From: Polynucleobacter sp.
Lineage (GTDB): Bacteria; Pseudomonadota; Gammaproteobacteria; Burkholderiales; Burkholderiaceae
Length of the DNA: 64,000 nt
Assembly: GCF_030693775.1 (NCBI RefSeq)
Contig: NZ_JAUXZY010000004.1
Span: 310,001-374,000 of the forward strand
Direction of reading: 5' to 3'
Numbering within the stretch: position 1 is the stretch's first letter; each line of letters begins with the position of its first letter. The notes below the pieces were generated by a model. That model was given only the letters and a program-made list of their open reading frames with translations. It was not told the origin of the DNA and made no database searches. Positions 42,296 through 52,020 of this stretch are shown here, in pieces. The position numbers were made by a program, and so were the translations under genes.

Positions 42296-42338
42296 GGGCA
42301 AAAAAAGAGAATAAATCGATTTTTCTGGGTTTTTGCCC
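42296..42338. repeat. Nested inverted repeat between grpE and dnaK
   Basis: GGGCAAAAA (42296-42304) pairs with TTTTTGCCC (42330-42338), enclosing a smaller palindrome AAATCGATTT (42313-42322). The right arm shares its last base with the dnaK -35 box. It could act as a weak terminator after grpE or as a DNA/RNA structure near the promoter; it lacks a GC-rich stem directly before a T-run on either strand. Confidence 0.55.
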
Positions 42339-42365
42339 TTGAATTGCCCTTTTTTGACCCCAAAT
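42338..42365 (+). promoter_or_regulatory. Sigma-32-type heat-shock promoter for dnaK
   Basis: CTTGAAT (42338-42344), 13-base spacer, CCCCAAAT (42358-42365), against the consensus CTTGAAA-N13-CCCCATNT: 6 of 7 and 7 of 8 matches with ideal spacing. About 60 bases upstream of the dnaK ATG. Confidence 0.8.
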
Positions 42366-42426
42366 ACCTTACATCAGATGTAATAACGCGACTTTAGCGC
42401 ACACCTTATTTTTAAGCGGAGTAGAT

Positions 42427-44370
42427 ATGGGAAAGATTATTGGAATTGACTTAGGAACCACCAATTCGTGCGTTTCTGTAATTGAAAACGGCACCCCACG
42501 GGTGATTGAAAACGCCGAAGGCGGACGTACCACCCCGTCGATCATTGCCTATATGGAAGATGGCGAAGTACTGGTTGGCGCCCCTGCAAAACGGCAATCG
42601 GTTACCAATCCACGCAATACTGTCTATGCGGTAAAGCGCCTGATGGGCCGTAAATTTACCGACAAAGAAGTACAAAAAGACATCAGCCTCATGCCTTACA
42701 AAATTATTCAAGCGGATAACGGCGATGCATGGGTTGAGGCACGTGATAAAAAAATGGCGCCACAGCAGGTCTCTGCTGAAATTCTGCGCAAGATGAAAAA
42801 GACGGCAGAAGATTATTTGGGCGAAGAAGTGACCGAAGCGGTCATTACTGTGCCGGCTTACTTTAATGACAGTCAACGCCAGGCGACGAAAGACGCTGGC
42901 CGTATTGCTGGCCTGGAAGTCAAGCGCATCATCAATGAGCCTACTGCAGCTGCCTTGGCCTTTGGTCTGGATAAGCAAGAAAAGGCAGATCGCAAGATTG
43001 CTGTTTATGACCTGGGCGGCGGAACCTTTGACGTTTCCATTATTGAAATTGCGAACGTCGATGGTGAAAAGCAGTTTGAAGTACTTTCCACCAACGGCGA
43101 TACCTTTTTGGGCGGCGAAGATTTTGACCAGCGCATCATCGACTGGATCATTGATGAGTTCAAAAAAGAGCAGGGCGTTGATCTCAGTAAAGACGTGTTG
43201 GCATTGCAGCGTTTAAAAGATGCAGCAGAAAAAGCCAAGATTGAATTGTCTTCATCGCAGCAAACCGAAATCAATTTGCCTTACGTTACGGCAGACGCCA
43301 GCGGTCCTAAGCACTTGAACCTGAAACTTACCCGTTCCAAGCTCGAGTCCTTGGTTGAGGAGTTGATTGAGCGCACCATGGGCCCATGCCAAATGGCACT
43401 CAAGGATGCGGGCGTATCGGCATCCGACATCGATGATGTGATTTTGGTGGGCGGTCAAACGCGCATGCCAAAAGTACAAGACAAAGTGAAAGATATCTTT
43501 GGTAAAGAGCCACGCAAAGACGTGAACCCAGATGAAGCCGTTGCTGTTGGCGCGGCGATTCAGGGATCGGTTTTATCGGGCGACCGCAAAGATGTTCTGT
43601 TGCTGGACGTAACGCCACTCTCCTTGGGTATTGAGACCTTGGGCGGCGTGATGACCAAAATGATTCCAAAAAACACGACCATCCCAACCAAGCATGCGCA
43701 GGTCTATTCCACAGCGGAAGATAACCAGCCCGCGGTCACGATTAAGTGCTATCAAGGCGAGCGTGAGATGGCCAGTGCCAATAAGCTATTGGGCGAATTT
43801 AATTTGGAAGGTATTCCACCAGCTGCGCGTGGCACCCCACAAATTGAAGTTACCTTCGATATTGATGCTAATGGTATTTTGCATGTCACCGCCAAAGACA
43901 AAGCCTCTGGTAAAGAAAACAAAATTACCATTAAGGCAAACTCCGGCTTAACCGAAGAAGAAATTCAGCGGATGGTGAAAGATGCTGAAGCCAATGCAGC
44001 CGAAGACAAAAAAGTATTGGAGCTCGTTACTGCTCGCAACACAGCAGATGCTTTGGCCCACTCAACCAAGAAAGCATTGGAAGAGCATGGTGCTAGCTTA
44101 GAAGCAGCTGAAAAAGAAGCGATTGAGGCTGCTTTAAAAGAACTGGATGAGGCCATTAAAGGCAGCGACAAAGCAGCGATTGAGGCAAAAACCGAGGCGC
44201 TTGGTAAGGCGAGCCAAAAGCTGGGCGAGAAAGCCTTTGCTGCTGAGCAAGCCAAAGCTGGCGGCGGCGCTGCCCCTGGCGCTGCTGGTGCGAGTGCATC
44301 CCAAGGCGGCCCAGCCGATGCGGATGTGGTCGATGCCGACTTTAAAGAGGTTAATGAGGATAAGAAATAA
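42427..44370 (+). CDS. dnaK: Chaperone protein DnaK (Hsp70)
   Basis: A 647-residue Hsp70. It opens with [18 protein letters not shown]; the ATPase signatures are [16 protein letters not shown] and [11 protein letters not shown], and the linker is [13 protein letters not shown]. The substrate domain and a flexible, Ala/Gly-rich tail ending in [12 protein letters not shown] close the protein. Works with DnaJ and GrpE on nascent and unfolded proteins. It has its own heat-shock promoter and is followed by a strong hairpin before dnaJ. Confidence 0.99.
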   Translation: MGKIIGIDLGTTNSCVSVIENGTPRVIENAEGGRTTPSIIAYMEDGEVLVGAPAKRQSVTNPRNTVYAVKRLMGRKFTDKEVQKDISLMPYKIIQADNGDAWVEARDKKMAPQQVSAEILRKMKKTAEDYLGEEVTEAVITVPAYFNDSQRQATKDAGRIAGLEVKRIINEPTAAALAFGLDKQEKADRKIAVYDLGGGTFDVSIIEIANVDGEKQFEVLSTNGDTFLGGEDFDQRIIDWIIDEFKKEQGVDLSKDVLALQRLKDAAEKAKIELSSSQQTEINLPYVTADASGPKHLNLKLTRSKLESLVEELIERTMGPCQMALKDAGVSASDIDDVILVGGQTRMPKVQDKVKDIFGKEPRKDVNPDEAVAVGAAIQGSVLSGDRKDVLLLDVTPLSLGIETLGGVMTKMIPKNTTIPTKHAQVYSTAEDNQPAVTIKCYQGEREMASANKLLGEFNLEGIPPAARGTPQIEVTFDIDANGILHVTAKDKASGKENKITIKANSGLTEEEIQRMVKDAEANAAEDKKVLELVTARNTADALAHSTKKALEEHGASLEAAEKEAIEAALKELDEAIKGSDKAAIEAKTEALGKASQKLGEKAFAAEQAKAGGGAAPGAAGASASQGGPADADVVDADFKEVNEDKK

Positions 44371-44393
44371 TCCGCTTTTTACATAGGCAGTAA

Positions 44394-44428
44394 ACACAAG
44401 TCGGCCCAGCGCCGACTTGTGTCGTTTT
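44394..44428 (+). terminator. Terminator-like hairpin between dnaK and dnaJ
   Basis: A perfect 12-base stem (44394-44405 with 44411-44422) and 5-base loop, followed by CGTTTTAA. The T-run is short, so partial read-through into dnaJ is likely; it may instead protect the dnaK mRNA 3' end. No separate dnaJ promoter was recognised in the remaining ~25 bases. Confidence 0.8.
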
Positions 44429-44451
44429 AATGATGCTGAGAGGAATAGGCT

Positions 44452-45576
44452 GTGGCTACGAGTAAACGCGATTTTTATGAGGTACTGGGCGTTGGAAAAA
44501 ATGCCAGCGACGAGGATTTAAAAAAGGCGTATCGCAAATTAGCGATGAAGCACCACCCCGATCGCAATCCGGATAATCCGGGCGCGGAAGCCAAATTCAA
44601 AGAGGCGAAAGAAGCCTATGAGATGCTCAGCGATCCTCAAAAGCGAGCTGCCTATGATCAGTATGGCCATGCGGGCGTTGATCCCAATATGGGCGGCGGT
44701 GGATTTGCAGGCGGCGGCTTTGCAGATGCCTTTGGCGATATTTTCGGGGATATTTTTGGACAAGGCGGTGGCCGTAGCGCTGGACCCCAAGTCTATAAAG
44801 GCGCCGATCTGCGCTACAACATGGACATTACCTTAGAGCAAGCAGCTGAAGGGTATTCCACCCAAATTCGAGTGCCCAGTTGGAGTAACTGCAAGCACTG
44901 CAGCGGCAGTGGCGCCGAGCCTGGCAGTAAAGTCGAAACTTGCCCAACGTGTAACGGTCAGGGGCAAGTGCGGGTTGCGCAGGGATTTTTTTCAATGCAG
45001 CAAACCTGCCCCAAGTGCCGCGGTACCGGTCAATACATTCCGAAGCCGTGCAAACAATGCCATGGCAGCGGTAAGTTAAAAGAACAGAAAACCTTAGAGA
45101 TCAAAATTCCGGCAGGCATCGATGATGGCATGCGCGTACGCTCGGTGGGCAATGGCGAGCCCGGTGTGAATGGTGGCCCGAATGGCGATTTGTATGTCGA
45201 GGTACGCGTCAAGCCGCATCCGGTGTTCGAGCGTGATGGCACTGATCTGCATGTGCAAATGCCGATCTCGTTTGCGACTGCAACCATCGGCGGTGAGATT
45301 GAGGTACCAACACTAACTGGCCGGGTTGAGTTTCCGATTCCAGAGGGAACGCAGACAGGCAAAACATTCCGCTTGCGCAATAAAGGTATTAAAGGATTGC
45401 GCTCAGCTGTCGTGGGTGATCTGTTTGTGCATGTGATGGTAGAGACACCGGTCAAGCTGTCTGATGAACAAAAGGATCTGCTCAAGCAGTTTGATGAGAG
45501 CCTAAAATCAGGCGGCGCTAAACACAATCCCCATCAAAAGGGATGGTTCGATAGCGTGAAAAGCTTTTTTAGTTAA
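44452..45576 (+). CDS. dnaJ: Chaperone protein DnaJ (Hsp40)
   Basis: A 374-residue type I Hsp40 with a GTG start; a GAGAGGAA ribosome site is just upstream. J-domain with HPD at 35-37, Gly/Phe-rich linker (~76-107), and four zinc motifs [32 protein letters not shown] (C147 to C203), then the C-terminal substrate domains. Stimulates DnaK ATPase and delivers substrates. Convergent with panB with a 12-base gap and no clear terminator. Confidence 0.98.
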   Translation: MATSKRDFYEVLGVGKNASDEDLKKAYRKLAMKHHPDRNPDNPGAEAKFKEAKEAYEMLSDPQKRAAYDQYGHAGVDPNMGGGGFAGGGFADAFGDIFGDIFGQGGGRSAGPQVYKGADLRYNMDITLEQAAEGYSTQIRVPSWSNCKHCSGSGAEPGSKVETCPTCNGQGQVRVAQGFFSMQQTCPKCRGTGQYIPKPCKQCHGSGKLKEQKTLEIKIPAGIDDGMRVRSVGNGEPGVNGGPNGDLYVEVRVKPHPVFERDGTDLHVQMPISFATATIGGEIEVPTLTGRVEFPIPEGTQTGKTFRLRNKGIKGLRSAVVGDLFVHVMVETPVKLSDEQKDLLKQFDESLKSGGAKHNPHQKGWFDSVKSFFS

Positions 45577-45588
45577 GCGCTGAATCGA

Positions 45589-46407
45589 CTAGGAGGCGAA
45601 GCCGTGTTCCGGACCTGGAAAACGGCCGGCCTTCACATCGCGAACAAAAGCTTTGACTGCTGCCTCGATGGAAGGTTTGCCTTCCATAAAATTCTTAACG
45701 AACTTGGGCGGCTTGCCGGGACTAATTCCGAGCATATCCGGCAATACCAATACTTGGCCTGAGCAGTCGGGTCCAGCCCCAATGCCAATCGTCGGAATGG
45801 GCAGCGCCTCTGTAATTTTTTTCCCTAAGGCCGATGGTATGGCCTCGAGCACCAGCATTTGAGCGCCGGCCGCTGCGCACGCCTGGGCTTGTTCCAGCAT
45901 CAGCGCTGCAGCATCTTTATTTTTACCCTGTACTTTGTAGCCGCCAAGCAAATGTACGGATTGTGGCAACAAGCCAAGGTGAGCGCATACGGGTACGCTA
46001 CGCTCAACTAAGTGGGCAATGATGTCCAGTTGCCAATCGCCTCCCCCCTCCAGCTTCACCATGTCGGCACCGACACGCATCAGTTCTGCAGCAGACTCTA
46101 AAGCAAGGTAGGGATCGCCATAACTGGCAAAGGGTAAATCAGCCATCAAAAAAGCTTTGGCATTCGCCCTGGCAACACACTGGGTGTGATACGCCATCTC
46201 ATCAACGGTAACCGGTGTCGTGCTGTTGTGGCCTTGCACAACATTACCAAGCGAGTCACCCACCAAAATCACATCAATGTCGCAGCGATTCAGGAGTGCA
46301 GCCATGGTTGAATCGTAGGCCGTCAGGACAGCAATTTTTTCCTGCTCTGCATGCATGGAGAGCAGTTTAGAAATCGTAATGGGCTTTTCGCCTTGCAAAT
46401 AACTCAT
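45589..46407 (-). CDS. panB: 3-methyl-2-oxobutanoate hydroxymethyltransferase
   Basis: A 272-residue enzyme of pantothenate synthesis that transfers a hydroxymethyl group from methylene-THF to ketoisovalerate. It has [29 protein letters not shown] in pieces, [16 protein letters not shown] and [21 protein letters not shown]. Last gene of the leftward permease-hda-HAD-pcnB-folK-panB run, 17 bases after folK. panC is not in the window. Confidence 0.96.
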   Translation of the reverse strand: MSYLQGEKPITISKLLSMHAEQEKIAVLTAYDSTMAALLNRCDIDVILVGDSLGNVVQGHNSTTPVTVDEMAYHTQCVARANAKAFLMADLPFASYGDPYLALESAAELMRVGADMVKLEGGGDWQLDIIAHLVERSVPVCAHLGLLPQSVHLLGGYKVQGKNKDAAALMLEQAQACAAAGAQMLVLEAIPSALGKKITEALPIPTIGIGAGPDCSGQVLVLPDMLGISPGKPPKFVKNFMEGKPSIEAAVKAFVRDVKAGRFPGPEHGFAS

Positions 46408-46424
46408 ACCGCCAGTGTAATGAA

Positions 46425-46952
46425 TTAATGGGCCGAGGGGCGATATTCGGCTTTTTCGTCGCTGGCACAGTTGCGGCAGGTCAGTTTTTCAATACGCTGA
46501 TGCGCTACCTGGGGTAGGTAACTTTTGAGTGCGCCAAACTCTGGCAAAAAGAAATCCGGGGCGATTTCTAAGAGGGGGAGCAAGACAAACGAGCGCTCGG
46601 TAATGCGGGGGTGAGGCAAGGTCAGTTCGGTATCACCCTGTGCAACCCCTTCAAAATACAAAATATCCAGATCTAAGGTACGCGGCGCATTTTCATAAGG
46701 ACGCTCGCGACCAAACTGCTGCTCGATGGTTTGGCAAACATGCAGAAGACCATAGGGCGTTAAATCGGTTTCAATTTGGACTACGGAATTTATGTAGTCG
46801 CCACCCGTCGCCTCGACGGGTGCGCTTTGGTAAAGACAGCTTTTATGGATGATGCGCAATTGACTACACAAAGCCAAACAAACCATGGCATCGGTAATGA
46901 TTTGGCGCGTATCGCCGACATTGCCGCCAAATCCAATAAATGCTTTTGCCAT
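46425..46952 (-). CDS. folK: 2-amino-4-hydroxy-6-hydroxymethyldihydropteridine pyrophosphokinase
   Basis: A 175-residue folate-pathway kinase from the ATG at 46952 ([14 protein letters not shown]); a TTG four codons earlier is less likely. Family motifs: [27 protein letters not shown] and the signature [10 protein letters not shown] followed by [21 protein letters not shown]. Beyond the usual end it has about 15 extra residues with a CRNC pair. Folate and pantothenate steps both draw on one-carbon/pterin chemistry, and folK-panB pairing is common in this group. Confidence 0.95.
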   Translation of the reverse strand: MAKAFIGFGGNVGDTRQIITDAMVCLALCSQLRIIHKSCLYQSAPVEATGGDYINSVVQIETDLTPYGLLHVCQTIEQQFGRERPYENAPRTLDLDILYFEGVAQGDTELTLPHPRITERSFVLLPLLEIAPDFFLPEFGALKSYLPQVAHQRIEKLTCRNCASDEKAEYRPSAH

Positions 46953-47019
46953 AGTGAATCCCAACTGAAGATCTGAGTACTTTACTGAAGATTGCCAAAA
47001 CGTGCTTGGCAGCCCTTAT

Positions 47020-48435
47020 TTAGTCGGCAGCGGCCTGATCAGGGCCCGCTGTGGCTGCTTTGGGCTTACGCCGCCTACGCCGCTTAGTCGCTGGGCCGCC
47101 GGCGCCCGAGAGGGAAACCTCCTCTTTGACGGCGGCCAAGAGTACTTCTTGCTGCAGCGGGTCGGCATCAATAAAGCGGGTCCACCATTGACCTAAGCTT
47201 TCTGGGCGCTCACCGGTGGCGCAGCGGAGCAACATGAAGTCATAACCCGCCCGAAAGCGCGGCAACTCCAGCATGCGTTGTGGGAAGCGGCCAATCCGTT
47301 TATCGAACCGAGGCTGCAGGGCCCAGATCTCGCGCATGTCGGCTTCGAAGCGGCGTTGAATCATCATGCCCTTGCTTTGGGTTGCGATCACATCGTCCAT
47401 GGCAGCATGCAAAGCGGCAATATTCGCCATGCCGGCAGCCAGATTTTTTTGCCATGTGCTCAGTAACTCTGGCCACAGCAAGGTAGCAAACAGAAAGCCG
47501 GCAGAAACCCCTTTGCCATTCTGAATGCGTTCATCGGTATTGTTGAGTGCCAAGCGAATAAATGCTTCACTACCGGGAACGCCTGCTTTGGGGTCGAGCG
47601 CGGTATCCAGCAAGGGTAATACTCCGTGATGCAAACCTGCTTCCCGTAAGCCCTGAATGGCTTGCCAGGAGTAGCCCGACATCAGCAGTTTGAGGATTTC
47701 ATCAAAGAGCCGAGCGGCGGGTACGTCGTGAATCAACTTGGCCAATTTGGCAATCGGCGCGCGCGTTTCAGGGGATAGGGTAAAGCCCGTTTTGGCCGCA
47801 AACCGAATCGCCCGCAACATGCGCACCGGGTCTTCACGGTAGCGTTTGGAGGGATCACCAATCATGCGCAGGGTGCGCTGCTGCATATCTGCCATGCCGC
47901 CGTGGTAGTCGAGGACGGTCTCAGTAGCGGGATCGTAATACATGGCATTAATGGTGAAGTCACGCCGCGTAGCGTCTTCTACTTGAGTACCCCAAACGTT
48001 GTCGCGCAGAATGCGGCCGCTGTCAGCGACGTGATCACCTGCATTTTCGAGTAGTGCACGAAAGGTCGATACTTCAATGATTTCAGGGCGCTCTTTGCCA
48101 AAAAAAGTGACGTGCACAATCTGAAAGCGGCGACCGATTAAGCGGGATTTCCGAAATAGCTTTTGCACCTGTTCCGGAGTGGCATTGGTTGCTACATCAA
48201 AGTCTTTTGGGCCAATGCCGAGCGCAAGATCGCGTACTGCGCCGCCAACGATGTAAGCCTGATAGCCTGCCTGCTGCAGGGTATGGGTTACTTTGACTGC
48301 ATTTTTTGAAAGGAGCTGGGGGTCAATCCGATGGGCTTTTTTGCTAATGCGCTTGGGAGCGCCGGCAGCAGCGGATTGCGTCAGCTTGGCTCGGGGACTG
48401 CGGCGGAAAATACGCTGGATTAACTTGGTAATCAT
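47020..48435 (-). CDS. pcnB: Poly(A) polymerase I
   Basis: A 471-residue class II nucleotidyltransferase adding 3' poly(A) tails that mark RNA for decay. It has AYIVGGAVRDLALGIGPKDFDVATNA (in pieces ~60-85), RRDFTINAMYYDP and RMLRAIRFAAKTGF, and a very basic C-terminus (KRRRRRKPK) used in RNA binding. The ATG at 48435 overlaps the HAD-gene stop (ATGA); the open extension to 48459 is rejected. Poly(A) polymerase is preferred over CCA-adding enzyme because of the basic extensions at both ends and the length. Confidence 0.93.
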   Translation of the reverse strand: MITKLIQRIFRRSPRAKLTQSAAAGAPKRISKKAHRIDPQLLSKNAVKVTHTLQQAGYQAYIVGGAVRDLALGIGPKDFDVATNATPEQVQKLFRKSRLIGRRFQIVHVTFFGKERPEIIEVSTFRALLENAGDHVADSGRILRDNVWGTQVEDATRRDFTINAMYYDPATETVLDYHGGMADMQQRTLRMIGDPSKRYREDPVRMLRAIRFAAKTGFTLSPETRAPIAKLAKLIHDVPAARLFDEILKLLMSGYSWQAIQGLREAGLHHGVLPLLDTALDPKAGVPGSEAFIRLALNNTDERIQNGKGVSAGFLFATLLWPELLSTWQKNLAAGMANIAALHAAMDDVIATQSKGMMIQRRFEADMREIWALQPRFDKRIGRFPQRMLELPRFRAGYDFMLLRCATGERPESLGQWWTRFIDADPLQQEVLLAAVKEEVSLSGAGGPATKRRRRRKPKAATAGPDQAAAD

Positions 48436-49112
48436 GCGAACAGCTCCAAAATAGGCCACTGCCGTTTTTCCGCTTCTGCGCGCAAGCGGGGGTCTGGATT
48501 GGTTGCAATCGGATGACTCACCACTTCCAATAAAGGCAGGTCATTGGGTGAGTCTGAATAAAAATAACTTTTCTCCATTTGCTCCATAGACTGACCCAAG
48601 GAAGCTAACCAATCGTGCACCCGCTGAATTTTGCCTTCCCGAAAACTAGGAATGCCATGCACTGCACCGGTAAACATTTGGCTCGCTTCATTGTTGACGG
48701 TGGCAGGTTCAGTGGCCACTAAGTGCGAAATCCCGAATGCATTGACAATCGGACGGGTAACAAAGCTATTGGTCGCAGTAACAACACAGCAGAGATCCCC
48801 AGCATCTTGGTGGCGTTTAACTAAAGCAATGGCGGCTGGATGCAATTTGCCGATAATCACTTCTGCCATAAATGCATCATGCCATTGCTGCAGCTTTGCG
48901 CGGGGATGCTCGGAAAGCGGTTTTAAAGCAAAGCGCAGAAATGCATCAATGTCTAACTTACCGAGTTTGTAGTCCGCATAAAACTGGTCATTTTTCTGCG
49001 CATAATCAATCGGATCGACAACCCCTTGGCGAACCAAAAATTGACCCCACTCGTAATCGCTATCGAAGGGCAGCAGGGTATGGTCTAGGTCAAATAAAGC
49101 AAGTTGTGTCAT
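48432..49112 (-). CDS. HAD-superfamily phosphatase, IB subfamily (SerB-like)
   Basis: A 226-residue hydrolase with the catalytic DxD in LFDLDHTLL (D8, D10), motif II around CVVTATNSFVTRPI, motif III Lys in REGKIQRVHDWL, and motif IV YFYSDSPNDLPLLEVV. This is the HAD-IB type that includes phosphoserine phosphatase-like and histidinol-phosphatase-like enzymes; the substrate is unknown. 4-base overlaps with both hda and pcnB. Confidence 0.9.
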   Translation of the reverse strand: MTQLALFDLDHTLLPFDSDYEWGQFLVRQGVVDPIDYAQKNDQFYADYKLGKLDIDAFLRFALKPLSEHPRAKLQQWHDAFMAEVIIGKLHPAAIALVKRHQDAGDLCCVVTATNSFVTRPIVNAFGISHLVATEPATVNNEASQMFTGAVHGIPSFREGKIQRVHDWLASLGQSMEQMEKSYFYSDSPNDLPLLEVVSHPIATNPDPRLRAEAEKRQWPILELFA

Positions 49113-49903
49113 CGGTTCATCAATTCATTATTCGGACTGCTGGAAAGCTGCAGTAATTCGCGTACTAGGGGCAAGGTAACGGCCCGTTTTGTTTCCAAAG
49201 AGTAGGCGTCCAGAGCATCGAGTAGCGCCATCAGGTTAGGCATATCTCGGTAAAACCGACTCAAAAGCCAGGGCAGCACATCAGGCGAAAGCACCAGTCC
49301 GCGATCGCTCGCCGCCTGCTCTAAAGCCTGTATCTTCTCATGGTCACTGAGGAGATGGGTCTGAAACACCAGGCCCCAAGCCAGGCGCGTGCGTAAATCC
49401 TCCCGCAGCTTGAGGTTAGCAGGCGCATCGCTGCCCGCTATAAACACGTACAGTTGCTGATTGTCCCGTACCGCATTGAGAACGCGAAAGAGTGCACTAC
49501 TCAAGCGCTCATCCAGTAGTTCCACATCATCGACTGCTATAGCAATTGGAGTGCCCGCCTTTAATTGCTGGGGTAGTTCTGCTTCCAGTTTGACCCAGGT
49601 GCTTGGCTCATTACTCCTTAAATAGTAATAAGGAAGTGAAGCATTTTGCGCTGCATGCATTAGAGCGTGCAATAAATGGCTACGCCCCGAGCCTGGCGCT
49701 CCCCACCAATAAATCCAGCGGTGGTTTAGTGAGCTTGCATCGGCTGTCGCTGGAAGCGCCGTGGATGCAGCCCACTGCTCGGCCACTTTTTCGAGCGCAG
49801 CAATCAGAGCGCGATCGCCGCCGGGCAAAAAATTAGCTAAGCTTGCCTGGTGCGCACGACCGAGGTCTAAGGCAAATTGCCGTGGCAGGGCATTGGAACT
49901 CAT
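49109..49903 (-). CDS. hda: DnaA regulatory inactivator Hda
   Basis: A 264-residue DnaA-like AAA+ protein that, bound to the DNA clamp, triggers ATP hydrolysis on DnaA after initiation. Near the N-terminus RQFALDL (~8-14) resembles the clamp-binding motif. The Walker A stretch GAPGSGRSHLL (~68-78) lacks the usual Lys, as in other Hda proteins; AVDDVELLD is Walker B-like. Shorter than DnaA and without its DNA-binding domain. ATGA overlap with the permease gene upstream, as in many betaproteobacteria. Confidence 0.94.
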   Translation of the reverse strand: MSSNALPRQFALDLGRAHQASLANFLPGGDRALIAALEKVAEQWAASTALPATADASSLNHRWIYWWGAPGSGRSHLLHALMHAAQNASLPYYYLRSNEPSTWVKLEAELPQQLKAGTPIAIAVDDVELLDERLSSALFRVLNAVRDNQQLYVFIAGSDAPANLKLREDLRTRLAWGLVFQTHLLSDHEKIQALEQAASDRGLVLSPDVLPWLLSRFYRDMPNLMALLDALDAYSLETKRAVTLPLVRELLQLSSSPNNELMNR

Positions 49904-50892
49904 TGACCTTGGTACCAGCTACTCTTGATATAAAGAGACCAGCCAAATTGAATGAGTACCAAGCTGACGGCGCTAGCGGGTAGCGCAAGCAAGACACCAA
50001 AAAACCCAAAGAGCTTGCCAAAAATAATTAAAGCAAACAAAACAGCAACGGGATGCAAGCCAATGCGCTCACCCACCAGTCGCGGCGTCAAAAAAAAGCC
50101 TTCCAAAAACTGGCCGACGCCAAAGATAGCGAGCACCCAGAGCAGCTCGGGGCCAAAGCCAAATTGCAGGATTGCCGACAAAATACCAATACTCAGTCCC
50201 AGGGTGATACCAATGTAGGGAATGATGATCATCAGACCAGTGAATACACCCAAGGCAATCGCACCGTCCATCCCAACGAGGCTGAGGCCAATGCTATAAA
50301 AGGTCGCCATCACCAAAATGACCATAATCTGTCCACGCAGGTATTGCGATAACAGCCCATCGGTGTGCATGCAGAGATGACGTGCAGTATGCGCAAAGCG
50401 GGGAGGAATGAAGCCCTCCAGTAGTTTGAAAAAGTGATCCCAGTCAATCAAGAGATAAAACAAGACAAACAAAATCAAAATGAGATTAACAAAGCCATGC
50501 ACGACTGAGCTACCCGATAACAGAATGGTATCGAGCGTAGAACTGACTAAGGCGTCGGCATTCGTGCTGAGGTGGGCTGTTACTTTTTGCGTCACGGTTT
50601 CGCGCAGCGCAGCCCAATCAAACTGAATGTGGTATTCGGCGAGGGTGGGTTCTAACCACGCCTGCGTGTTTTGCACCCAAATCGGCAACTTCGTTTTAAT
50701 CAGGGGAATTTCATGGCCAAGGAGATTCACTAGCAGCATGAAAAGCCCAGTAACCAGGCTTAGGCCAAAAATAATCGTCAAGGTCGCTGCCAAGGCGCGG
50801 GGGATGTGCAGGCCCTCCAGCCGGCTTGCTATAGGGCGTAGGGCATAGGCAAGAATAAAAGCAGCCAAAAAAGGGGTAAAAATTTCTGCCAT
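49900..50892 (-). CDS. AI-2E family transporter (PerM-like permease)
   Basis: A 330-residue membrane protein with about seven to eight helices, a soluble middle part (~95-150) and the family's C-terminal GVGQFLEGFFLTPRLVGERIGLHPVAVLFALIIFG. The family includes TqsA and Na+/H+ exchangers; the substrate cannot be told. The start is at the only ATG; an in-frame stop lies ~24 bases upstream, so the protein begins almost inside its first helix and is a little shorter than usual. First gene of the leftward run, divergent from purM. Confidence 0.9.
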   Translation of the reverse strand: MAEIFTPFLAAFILAYALRPIASRLEGLHIPRALAATLTIIFGLSLVTGLFMLLVNLLGHEIPLIKTKLPIWVQNTQAWLEPTLAEYHIQFDWAALRETVTQKVTAHLSTNADALVSSTLDTILLSGSSVVHGFVNLILILFVLFYLLIDWDHFFKLLEGFIPPRFAHTARHLCMHTDGLLSQYLRGQIMVILVMATFYSIGLSLVGMDGAIALGVFTGLMIIIPYIGITLGLSIGILSAILQFGFGPELLWVLAIFGVGQFLEGFFLTPRLVGERIGLHPVAVLFALIIFGKLFGFFGVLLALPASAVSLVLIQFGWSLYIKSSWYQGQ

Positions 50893-50967
50893 GGGGCATT
50901 GATCCTCTAGAATTCAATGATTCTACCGATCAACGCACGCTTTCACCTTATTTCCAAACGGCCCCCC
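50893..50967. promoter_or_regulatory. Divergent permease-hda / purM intergenic region
   Basis: 75 bases that should hold both promoters. No convincing -35/-10 pair or purine-repressor-like palindrome was seen. Confidence 0.4.
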
Positions 50968-52020
50968 ATGAGTTCATCCCCTAATTCCCAAGCCCAAAGC
51001 CTCTCCTACCGCGATGCTGGCGTTGATATTGACGCTGGCGATGCCTTGGTCGACCGTATCAAGCCGCTGGCCAAGAAAACCATGCGCGAAGGTGTTCTGG
51101 CAGGCATTGGCGGCTTTGGCGCCTTGTTTGAGGTGCCCAAGCGCTACCAAGAGCCGGTGTTGGTATCGGGTACCGATGGCGTAGGTACCAAACTCAAATT
51201 GGCATTCGAATGGAATCGCCATGACACCATTGGTCAAGATTTGGTCGCGATGAGCGTGAATGACATTTTGGTCCAGGGTGCAGAGCCCCTCTTTTTTCTG
51301 GATTACTTTGCCTGCGGCAAGCTGACTGTGGATACCGCCGCAACGGTGGTGGGCGGTATTGCAACCGGCTGTGAATTGGCTGGCTGCGCCCTGATTGGTG
51401 GCGAGACCGCTGAAATGCCGGGCATGTACCCCGATGGTGAATACGATTTAGCCGGTTTTGCTGTTGGCGCAGTTGAAAAATCCAAGATCATTAATGGCAG
51501 CCGGATTGTGCCGGGCGATGTCATTTTGGCTTTAGGCTCCAGTGGTGCTCACTCCAATGGCTATTCCTTGGTACGAAAGATCATCGAGCGAGCTGGCGCT
51601 AAGCCAAGCGACGACCTCGGTGGACGCCCCTTGATTGATGTGGTGATGGCACCTACTGAAATCTACGTCAAGCCATTATTGAAGTTAATTAGCGAAGTTG
51701 ATGTGAAGGGTATGGCTCACATTACGGGCGGTGGACTGGTGGATAACGTGCCGCGGGTTTTGCCAGAACATACTCAGGCTGTTTTGCATCGCGACAGTTG
51801 GGTTATGCCCGACTTATTCCGTTGGCTGCAAATGAAGGGCGGCGTGGTTGATGCAGAGATGGTTCGCGTCTTCAATTGCGGTATTGGTATGGTGGTTGTT
51901 CTGGCCAAAGGCGAAGCGGATAAAGCCCTCGCTTCACTTCAGGCGCAAGGCCTAAAGGCTTGGGTCGTGGGTGAGGTAGTTGAGCGCGCGCCCAATGCAG
52001 CGCAAACAATTGTTATTTGA
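50968..52020 (+). CDS. purM: Phosphoribosylformylglycinamidine cyclo-ligase
   Basis: A 350-residue AIR synthetase of purine synthesis. It has [49 protein letters not shown] in pieces, [11 protein letters not shown] and [16 protein letters not shown]. The ATG at 50968 (MSSSPNS) is chosen over an upstream ATG at 50917 that adds a non-conserved leader. It overlaps convergent miaA by 8 bases. Its placement opposite the permease-hda genes is typical of the class. Confidence 0.97.
   Translation: MSSSPNSQAQSLSYRDAGVDIDAGDALVDRIKPLAKKTMREGVLAGIGGFGALFEVPKRYQEPVLVSGTDGVGTKLKLAFEWNRHDTIGQDLVAMSVNDILVQGAEPLFFLDYFACGKLTVDTAATVVGGIATGCELAGCALIGGETAEMPGMYPDGEYDLAGFAVGAVEKSKIINGSRIVPGDVILALGSSGAHSNGYSLVRKIIERAGAKPSDDLGGRPLIDVVMAPTEIYVKPLLKLISEVDVKGMAHITGGGLVDNVPRVLPEHTQAVLHRDSWVMPDLFRWLQMKGGVVDAEMVRVFNCGIGMVVVLAKGEADKALASLQAQGLKAWVVGEVVERAPNAAQTIVI

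Noticed and set aside
42451..42978. 175-codon open frame antisense to dnaK
   Set aside because: Antisense frames over dnaK are a well-known by-product of its codon use; no ribosome site or family match seen.
46993..47011. TGCCAA...TTGGCA hairpin between folK and pcnB
   Set aside because: Only 6 base pairs and no T-run on the minus strand, so not a credible terminator.
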